Positions 50,645 to 61,100 of a stretch of DNA of 64,000 bases are shown here, in pieces. Position numbers and translations under genes: made by a program. The notes under the pieces are model-generated. The model saw only the letters and a program-made list of their open reading frames with translations. It was not told the origin of the DNA and searched no databases. Every line of letters starts with the position of its first letter. Position 1 is the stretch's first letter. The DNA comes from Apostichopus japonicus (taxonomy: Eukaryota > Echinodermata > Holothuroidea > Aspidochirotida > Stichopodidae): assembly GCF_037975245.1 (NCBI RefSeq), contig NC_092581.1, positions 11,497,303-11,561,302 on the forward strand. Direction: 5' to 3'.

Positions 50645-51300
50645 CCTTTGTCTCTTCCTTATCTTCTGTATAAACAGTTAAATTGAATCATGAACCGTTC
50701 AAAATTCAACCTGAAGGCATTCATTATATTCTTACATGTACAAACCTAACGTTGTAAGTATTCCGTAAGGAAAAACTGATCGGAAAATAAATAAGAAGTA
50801 TCACAAATATACTACTGTTTTCCTATTTATGATTGCAACATACTAGTAAATACTAAATACGGTTTTAATTAGCCTTAGACAAGTTAGAGTAAACACAGGG
50901 ATGGTCTAACTTTACGCTCACCCTACTGTAGCCTATCTTCCTATCGTCTCAAACTTTACTGTCGAATATAGTTGAGTTTAGAATCAGCGATATATCTACA
51001 TTTATCTACACTTTAGGCTTACAAATGTTTAATTTTACCTTGCTCGCCTCCTGTGAAGGAGTCTGTAACAAAACATAAAACCAGCCAATACTTCACAATT
51101 TCAGACAATCAACTACAATATAAAAATGCCGATCATGTTGACAGTAACGATGTCGATTACGCAATACCGGTCGACCACGCAAGATCATGATGTCACGTTT
51201 TGGGTGTTGACAAACATTACAAATTGCATTCAAGGTAAAAAGTAGAAAAACCTACATGGTACTTGGCAGAGCCGTATATCTGTTAATACTATTACGCTAC

Positions 51301-51401
51301 TGTGGTAGCTGACAGAGTAGGTAATCGACAACCAACATCAGGACAACCAATTTGGAATAAAGCTGACCGTGAGAAAGATATTGCCGTTATTCAAGACTTT
51401 G
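51301..51401 (+). other. NOX 5' untranslated leader exon (3' end defined)
   Basis: The donor at 51402 (GACTTTG|GTGAGT) would splice to the acceptor at 52051-52052. The joined sequence stays open in the NOX frame (...IQDFEHFKLK...) but is closed upstream by TAA and holds no ATG before 52139, so I treat it as leader. The left boundary is a guess. Confidence 0.45.
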
Positions 51402-52138
51402 GTGAGTTAAAAGTGGTTGAAAGTTAACTTGTGTCAGTTCTGAGTAGTAAAATATTTCGGAAATCCTTGAGAATCAAACTGTAGCCATGTAAAATTATGC
51501 TTAGGCCTACGTCTACAACTTACAAGTTATACTTCATACACACACTTCCTTCCCGCCCTCATATCGGCTAGGCTTATTAAACGTTATACTTATAACCATG
51601 TGATGTGTGCCAACAAAGTAGTAATTTAGACATGCTAACAAAGAGTATAGTACTTCCTCTCCATTGCCAATACTATCAGTGCACTGAGTTTTGAAGTTAG
51701 CATGTACCTTAACCAGTACCACATCTAAATATTGACGGTTGACCCTACTCCCTAGTGACAAAAACCTCCTTACACAACAGCTCACTGCAATGTCTGGAAC
51801 ATTATTAATTATTTTTATTTAATTTGTTTGTTGCCAAATTAATGCCCCATTGTGCATCTTCTTTTTTTCTGATTTCAGTGAAGTCTATCATTTAAAGCTT
51901 TTCTTGGATGGTAAATAATCCAGGATAATCAATAACATCACTAGGCTAAATGAGTTTATGCAGTGAAGGCATATCTAATTTTGATTAAAAAAAACTTGTA
52001 TAATTCTGTTTCATTTGTGGTTTTTTTTCTTTTCCTTTCCCTTTTTCTTCAGAACATTTCAAGTTAAAGATTAATGTGTCTAATGACAAGACAGTTGAAG
52101 ATAACCATCTTACAAAAATCACAAAAAAAGTTGCAAAA

Positions 52139-55100
52139 ATGGGTCTTGTCACAAATGATGTTGTTAGATGGCTGCTTGTGGTAAGTAGCAATTTTACTAG
52201 ACACCTCTTGGGGTTTCAACGAAGACAGGAAAAAATATTAGTAAAAAATATATACATGAAGAAATTAAAAAAGAAATTTGGTCGTTGGTCCAACTCATTG
52301 ATCAGTAGCTGCTGTTTCAAAGATGAGGTTTACCTACTTGAAGCTTAATATGTGAAAGTTTGTCATAACGACCTATTACTTAATTACGATAAGGACTTAA
52401 GCTGTTCTCTTCAGGTGTGGCAAAACTCTTCATAAACAACTCTTCCAAATTTGCTAAATATTTTAATTGAATGTCACTTTTAGGTTTCATTACGAAGATG
52501 TGTAACTACAACTGGGAGGGGTCATTAGACAGTGATTTTTTTGGGGAAAACCCACTTTGATGTCATTTATGGTGTGTCCTCTATTTCTGAGCTATATATG
52601 TGACGTTATATATCAGGAATGCACTGATCATTCATCCAATAGCTCTTTGTACTTGAATCAAATCATGATCAACAACAGAACTTTTCATTTTCTTCAAAGT
52701 CCCTAGGAACAATAAATACGTGAGATGAGTTAAATGTTGCTGTTGACGTCGTCTGCACTTTGTGCTTTCCACTTTCAGTAGGATATTGTACAGTATAGAC
52801 ATATCCAGGGAAAGAATTTATATGATTCGCATTGCAAAATGCTATATAAATGATGGACAAATTGCTGCACAAGTGGAAAGATGTACATAGCAGTTTTTCA
52901 CACAGTAACCGTAGTATCTTATAAGAGATAAATTTCAATGCCTTCAAAAGTACTGCTACACAAAATTTGAACACTAAATTTAATATTCCCTGCCTATGTC
53001 CTTGTGTAATGATTTTGTGTTTTTATAAAATTTCTGATTTCTACAGCTGACATGGTTGACCGGTTGTTTCATTTCGTGGATAGTGACCTTCTCAAAGTAC
53101 CGAAAATCTGAAGAATATTACTATGTCAGGTATCTTATGGGGGTAAGTTTTTAGGGCTAGGGAATTTTGTCAAGTAACTCAGACTTTGCTTCTTCTTTAC
53201 CTGTCTCCTCACAACCCTACCACACTTGCTGTAGGCACTGTCCTCCCTCAGTGACTTATTTACACAATCATTTCATTTTAATGTAATACAGGGAATAATT
53301 GATCCAGTATCGCATCGAAAATTACTGTGCAAAATGGGTCAAATTGCTATACAAGTGTAAAGCTGTATAGCAGTTTTTGTACACAGAAACCATAGTATTT
53401 TATTAGGTACAAAATTCAGAGCATTTAAAAATCCTACCCAAGATTTTGAACACTAAATTATTCTCTGATTATTTCTCATGAATGGACATCATCTGCATTG
53501 ATCCCAACATTCTGCAAAAATATAGTATTTAATAGAAAGCAGCATATTAATAGTACAACATGTTATTTATAAAATCCTTCATGAAGTCTTCAAAGGCAAA
53601 ATGATTCTTCAAAGTCTCCTAACCTACATACTGCTACAGTAAAGGTCTTTCTGTAGATGTTGAGTCTTATTTACATGTTTAATTCTTAATGACAGTATAT
53701 TAGGTGGCTCCTCATTTTTATGGACATAACTGCTTCATTTGTTTTACTTATTTTTTTATTATTTTTTTATTATTATTTATTATTTAAGTTTTATCTAATT
53801 TTATTATTGTGTTTTGTGCTTATATACCATGTCAACTTTTCTATCATTTTTTTTTTATAATCATCATTGGTAGGAAGGTCTTCCTGTTGCTAGGGCCTGT
53901 GCTTTGACCCTTAACCTGAACAGCATGCTGATTCTACTTCCTGTTTGCCGAAATTTAATCTCTTACCTCAGAGGATCATTTGAAACAAGAGAGGTAAGGT
54001 TAGGTTGTGTTTTTTGCCAACACAGTAAATATTTCAGAGTAGAAAACAGTTTACACATATACTGTACTATGTGTGTAAGTGTTCCCATTGGGACGCCCGA
54101 TTTGTGGATTCCCCCAATTTATCTAGAGTGTCCCTCCCACAAAACTGTTTTCTCTTTGGGGGGTGGTGGAATGGGGGGTTTCCCGCAACAATTCCCGCGA
54201 CTTGTACCATAACTGTAGTTGCAAAACTTGCCAATGACAAGTCTGATCATATAAAGCTTTGTTGATTTTTGTGAGGAGTAATGTGATTGGTCCAATCTTT
54301 CAAAAAAGAAAACACTAGCTTTGTTAGTGCAGCACTGCACATTGTGTATTGTGTGATATTGGTTGCAATGGTCGACCATACGTACTGCACTGTATGTACT
54401 TTATGTGTGCTTAATCTAACTACCAACATCATGACCCCCCCCCCCCAAACAAACAAAGGTTTTGAAAATCCCCAAAGAACAATTGACCAGGGGAATTCCA
54501 CACCTTTTTGAACATTCTAGCGCTAACACTGACCAGTGTGTACATGAATGATCTTGTAGATAGTAATGCGAAGTAAGGACTACTGTAGTCTAAAACATGT
54601 TGTTTCTCCTACAATTAAAGTTTATGTTAATTGGATTTGGTGTTGGTGTTGGTTAGGAAGGAAATAATATTTTATTTTCTAGTCAGTAACAGCAATGAAA
54701 CACAAGATCATGTTCAATAAGTGTTGACATATATTCCATTTCCTCCATTACATTATCAAGGCTGTTTGTCATAAAAACACTGACAAAACCAGTAACAATT
54801 TTTACAGAAAGCTGTCACAAGTTTTTGTAATAACTCAGTAATTTTGCTATCACTTTGCCATCCTACCCCTTATGAACTTATGAACCATCTGAACCATTAT
54901 GAACTTATGAACCATGAACTTATGAACCATCCTACCCCCTATGAACCAGTACCCCTGTTAAGAATGCATTTATTCCAACCGCTATCAATTGTGTATACTG
55001 CAAGCAAATATTTGAAATGAAAAGAAACTAGAGAAGGTATAACTATTAGCAATGATTGGAATGAAGGCGTATGTACTATACATTACTTAAAGTAGTTACC

Positions 55101-58100
55101 TGATCATATTACCACTTAAAAAAATGGTATTTGTGTTAGAAACCAGCTTTGTTTTGGAAACCAATGGTACAGTACTTGCACACACAATGAAAACACAATG
55201 GGTCATTGTTGCTGTACTATTGCAGTGCCTGATGGATTCATGGTACCATCATCTTACCGATTGTCTACGGTACAGTTGGTTAGATTTTGCAACAAAAGGC
55301 TTCTCTTTTACCGTTCCACTCAATGGAAAAAAAAAAGCCCCTCAATATTATCGATTCAAGGAATATTGGCTACATGCTTAAAAAAATGGTATTATTTATT
55401 CTGATGAACCCAGGAATATTTATGTTTTTTACTAGTTACTATATAGTACTGTAGATGTACAGTCATCCTTGGCTGCACTAGTCACCTAAATGACCATATA
55501 TATAGACTGTTAATTGGAATTCATGTCAATTACAATCACTCTAACAAATTATCATAGTGTACATAAAACAAACACCTTTTAAGACCTTTTCCTTCTTTTC
55601 TCCTCCCCCCACTCACCCCCCTTACCACTCGCCCTCTTATTTTTCCTTTCTTCTATCACTTTAAGACATTTAAATTTTGCATTATGCACAAATATGTACA
55701 GGATGTCCAGTCATTTTGCCATACAAATGATAGATCATATATAACCATTGGGTGAAGTGTTGATGCATCAATTTGTCAGAGTTTATGACAATTCTTTATT
55801 GTGGTCATGTCATAAGTGTATTCCACAGTGTGGAGGGGGAATTAAATTAATTAATCTCATCAGAGATGGATGGGAAAATAAGATCATATTTTCTGGGTTG
55901 AAGTGTTGATTTGGCAAATGTTTCACACTGAGTGACAATTCTGTGTTATGACCTCTTCATTAGTATGTCCAGAGTGTGAGAGTGACGGTGGAAGGCGGGG
56001 GGAGGGGAGAGTGGGGAGATATTTCATCTCATGCATCAGAGATGGGGAAAATAAGGATTTAAAGTTGCAAACCTGAGATAGAAATAACCATTTCATTCCA
56101 CAATAGTGAGATTGACTTCAAAATATAGAGCATTAATTAAAAGAAGTTTTCAGTAAACCACTGTTATCTGTGGGCTGGGCACACCAACATTTCTTTTTTT
56201 CAGTCTTATATCTCAAAACTGACTGACTCAATGATAATAGAAACACCTAGCTGATGTTATATATGACCACTAAAGTGTAAATAAAATTTTCACTAAAAAT
56301 TATTAAAGTACAATTTTCTTCTTCTCCTCTTTCTTTCGTCAGTTTTACAGGAAAAACGTGAGACGTCAACTTGATAAAAACATCACATTCCATAAATTAT
56401 TGGCTTATTCTATTATAGTCCTAGTAATTATGCACATAGTAGCCCATTGTTTCAACATGCAGAATCTATACCGGGCTAAACAGAATACAGACGCTGACTC
56501 TTTAGAAAACAGACTGAGTAACCGACCCAACAGTGGTGAGGACTGGGTCAACCCCATCTCCAGCGCACCCAGGGTATTATATTTTATTTTATTATTTTTT
56601 TTGAGTCATTCTTGCATTTCATACCCTGATCAGCGAAAGACCATTGGTATTACTTCAGCCTCCCGTAATAAATTCTTAAGTTGCCAAAAGTAAATGAGAT
56701 TTGTAAACCTTAAAGAAGTTTGACAAAAATTGTCCTGGGCAGTAGCTATGTATAAACTTGCTCTTTGATTTGTGGTCAATTTCAAGTTGGTTTTCAGTTT
56801 AGCGTTTCTCTTATATCCTGGGAAACTTTCCCATGAGTAGCTGTAGAAAACATCATTGCTTGGAAGAATTAATGAGTTTGTGAAGTCAGTAGTTGATGAG
56901 TGTCTGTAAAGACATAATACTAAGAACTTTGTGATCATAGAAGCAGGTTCTGCATCTAAGCTTAATTGTTACATATTTGGAAACAAAGAGGCAACGTTTA
57001 AGTGATAATTATCAGTGTGCTTGTTCAAGTAATTAAGAGAACTGACAGGGTTAGATTTCCAAGTTATATGTATCCATTTAATAAAAATAATTTCTTTCTT
57101 ACCTCCAATATGTCTTTTAACAAATTCAAATTTTACCGTGTGCTTTAATTTTCTCCTTTTATAGGATTCCACATTGGGGTTTGGCTTACTGGAGCAAGTT
57201 TTAGTCACTAGAGCAGGATGGACTGGTGCTTTGTTAACATTAACATTCCTTTTAATGATTTCTTCGTCCACAGAATTTATGAGGTATGTAGTCAAAATTT
57301 CTTTTGAAAATGTTGGTTCCTTACTGAAAACTGTTTCATGAATCTGTCCAAAAAATATGTGATTAGACTCTCCCCCCCACCCCAGCGCCCCTCCCCCTTC
57401 TTGAAGTATATGATTAGTGGCATTATTATCATTTTTCCCTGGACCCCTATGTAATCCCAGCCTTCCTGTTGTCAGACCCTGTTCATTCTGCTAAGAGGGT
57501 TAGGACAGTTGGACATAATAGTATCTTCATTCATACTTAGTAAAGATTCCTAAATCCTATTGGTCCATTCAGGTCAGCTGACCGTGGTTAGTCCTGTGAG
57601 TAACGCACGGTAAAATTACGGGGCATCACTTTAATAAATCTTTGGTTATATGTAACCAAAAATGTTTTGTTTCATGATTTTTCCCCCACACAAATGGTAG
57701 TGTATGAATGAACAGGGTTAATCAACCGTCTAGCGTGCGTTACTCACATGATTAATGCACTCCGGGTGTTAATGCTATCGCTGGATGTTCTGTAACGCAC
57801 GCTAGACCGTTGATTAACCCCTTATTAATTGATAAGAATAGTAATAATTAATAGTTAAAATTTTAAAGTTCCCAAAAACTGTACCTCTCTTTTGACCATT
57901 TTCTTTCTTCATTTCTTCTTATTTTGCAGACGGTCTTACTTTGAAAAGTTTTGGTATTCTCACCACTTCTTCGTTCTTTATTTTGCGATGCTGCTTCTGC
58001 ACGGTACTGGGTGAGTTCTGATCATTTATGGTGACAGCAACCTACTTGCAGTATCTGATATTTCAGTGCACCCTTTCTTAGAATCATTTTCAGACGGAGC

Positions 58101-61100
58101 TTTAAAGCCTCATTTTGTGCCTACCATATGTGAAACATTAGATTCATAAAACAAAACTTTAATTCTCTCATTATTTATACTAAATGGCCAATTCAGTTGG
58201 AAAGAAGGAATCACATCGTGATTATGCGATCTCAGAGTAACCTGTCCAAAACTGAAACAGATGAATTCAATAGGCCGTCATGATACGCCTCGGTTTTCAC
58301 CTTTTTTTTTAATATAATGGAATTGCCATATTGCGGCTTTAAGCTTACATGACTTGGGTGACGCTCTAGTTCGACCAGATAGGCATTGATGAAAACATGT
58401 ACAAGGTTGACCTCAAGAGATGTAAGAAAAGATGAATGCCATGCTAGTGGTGGTGGGGGAGGGGGGGGTCTTAATACCACATGTAGAATAACTACCCAAA
58501 TCGTCACTCTGAATCTTCAACAGTCTGGATAAAAGTTGGGTCACATTTCTAGAAGCTACCTGTGAATATAGATTATGAACCTGTCCTTCTATTTGTTCTG
58601 AGAGCAATTTGGGCATTCCATTCAAAGTTTTTTTTCAACGGCTCTTTTCTTGATCTGTTCCAAGCTGTGAAGAAATCTTTGAGGTGCGAAAGAACCAAAT
58701 TTGGGAAATGAATAATTACATATGTGGTAATGTGATTGTTTGTAATTAGAAGATATAATTGGGGTCAATATGATGGCTGACTTTTAGTATTTTAAATTTG
58801 TTTATTAGTGTAACAGACTAGTGCTGAGTCTGTACTTAACAGGATAATCTCTTCCAAGGCTCTTTTCTGTTCCGAGCTGTCAAAAAATCTGTTATAGAGT
58901 GAAAAGAACCAAAATAGGGGAAAAGAATAAAATAGATATGTAGCTATGTGATTGAATGTTACTGGAAGATATTATTCAGGTCGATGCGATTGATGACATT
59001 AAGAATTATAAACTGTTTATTAGTGTAATGGACTACTGGTGAGTATGTACTCATATTTTAGCATAGCTGTCTATGTGAGTACTCATCCTCATGGTTTGGA
59101 ACTTTTAGCACAGATAGTAGTGTAAAGACTTAGTACTTGTACTCATTCTTAGAGTCTTTTACTTACTTTTTTTTTGGTACTCACACCAACAGGCAATTCT
59201 GCTTGTAGTTGTGCTCCTGCTGTTGTAGTCTTGCTAGCATAGATCTTAAAACTGATTGAACTAAAATTCAACAATTTTGTTTTATCTTCAGGGGTCTGGT
59301 GAGAAAACAAACAAACATTGATGAACATCCTCCTCAAGAATGCCAAGACAAACCCTGGGATTTACCAGACTGTCCCCCTCCTACCTTCTCAGGAAGTAAT
59401 GCTGCAGTAAGTAAAGCCCCCTAATGAATATTCATCCTGTAATTAAAATGAGTAAATGATCTTAAAAATATCAGACAAGTTTATGTTATAGAATGTAAAT
59501 CATTACTTTTGCATGACTGCTTTTATTGTTCTAAATTTTGATTAGATTTTTGTTTGATTTTTTAATGACTCTATCTACCACCTCTACAGAGTTGGAAGTG
59601 GTGTATCTTTCCTCTGTTCCTCTACTTTGTAGAGCGGCTGATCCGTCTCTTCAGAGGATTCCAGAACGTTATCATCACTCAGGTAATGTCACAGAGATCA
59701 CCGATATTTTAAATAGTGAAAGAATGACAATTCCATTCGAATGTCTGCCCTGCGTACATTTAATTCCAAACACGAAAATCCTTCAGAAACCTGTCCCTGG
59801 GCCAATTAGATATCTTTAATAAACAAAATGGTTGACCACAGACCTATGTGAATTCTTTTATTTCTGTTATTGGTTCCAAAATTCATAATTTGTCTCATTT
59901 TCTGAAGTGAATTGACTAAACATCAGCAAGCCATTCCTTGCAAGGGTTAGCGATTGTGTATGTTGCCCCTTCTCTTTGGAACAAACTCACATTTCACGTT
60001 CGTGACTCTCCCTCCCTTTGTATTTTCAAGAGACAACTTAAAACATTTCTGTTGCTTCCTAGTTTATTTGTTATTTTTTCCCCCTTAGTTTCCTTTGTCT
60101 CTTTCCTACTTTGTAAAGCGCTTTGAAACGCTGTATTAAGCGCTGTATAAGTGTAATTTATTATTATTATTATGTTAGTCAGTTCTTCCTTCTAATATTT
60201 TTCTCTTTGTTCTCTCCATATTTTGTTTCTTTTGTAGGTTGTCAACCATCCATCACGGGTAATAGAACTCAGAATGTCTAAGAAAGGATTCAATGCTCTC
60301 CCCGGTCAATACATTTTCATCAAGTGTCCAACGCTATCAAAATTCCAATGGCATCCGTTCACTCTTACATCGGTAAGGAAATTTTGGCTTCCCCCTATAC
60401 ATCTTTATGAACCTGATGAAATTGTTTGTATTTTACTTGTGGATGAATATATGAAATAATGTTTGTATTTAACACACACGATGAATATATAAAATAATGT
60501 GTGTATTTTAAAACACAGATAAGTACATAAAATAATGTCTGTATTTAACACACACGATGAATGCATAAAATAATGTCTGTATTTAACACACACGATGAAT
60601 ACATAAAATAATGTCTGTATTTAACACACACGATGAATACATAAAATAATGTCTGTATTTAACACACACGGATGAATACATAAAATAATGTCTGTATTTA
60701 ACACACGATGAATACATGAAATAATGTCTGTATTTAACACACACGATGAATACATAAAATAATGTCTGTATTTAACACACACAGATGAATACATAAAATA
60801 CTGTCTGTATTTAACACACACGATGAATACATAAAATACTGTCTGTATTTAACACACACGGATGAATACATAAAATAATGTCTGTATTTAACACACGATG
60901 AATACATGAAATAATGTCTGTATTTAACACACACGGATGAATACATAAAATAATGTCTGTATTTAACACACACGATGAATACATAAAATAATGTCTGTAT
61001 TTAACACACACGATGAATACATAAAATACTGTCTGTATTTAACACACACGGATGAATACATAAAATAATGTCTGTATTTAACACACACGGATGAATACAT

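Larger units (their letters stand above)
49929..51300. promoter_or_regulatory. Shared upstream region of PYROXD1 (-) and NOX (+)
   Basis: About 1.4 kb separates the PYROXD1 start codon from the NOX leader exon. Both genes must fire from here in opposite directions. No TATA or other core element can be assigned, and a hAT relic occupies 50115-50644. The bidirectional promoter role is inferred from geometry only. Confidence 0.4.

Noticed and set aside
52053-52138. N-terminal extension of NOX through the leader exon
   Set aside because: The frame is open across the junction, but TAA closes it upstream with no ATG, and the ATG at 52139 aligns with the NOX2 start.
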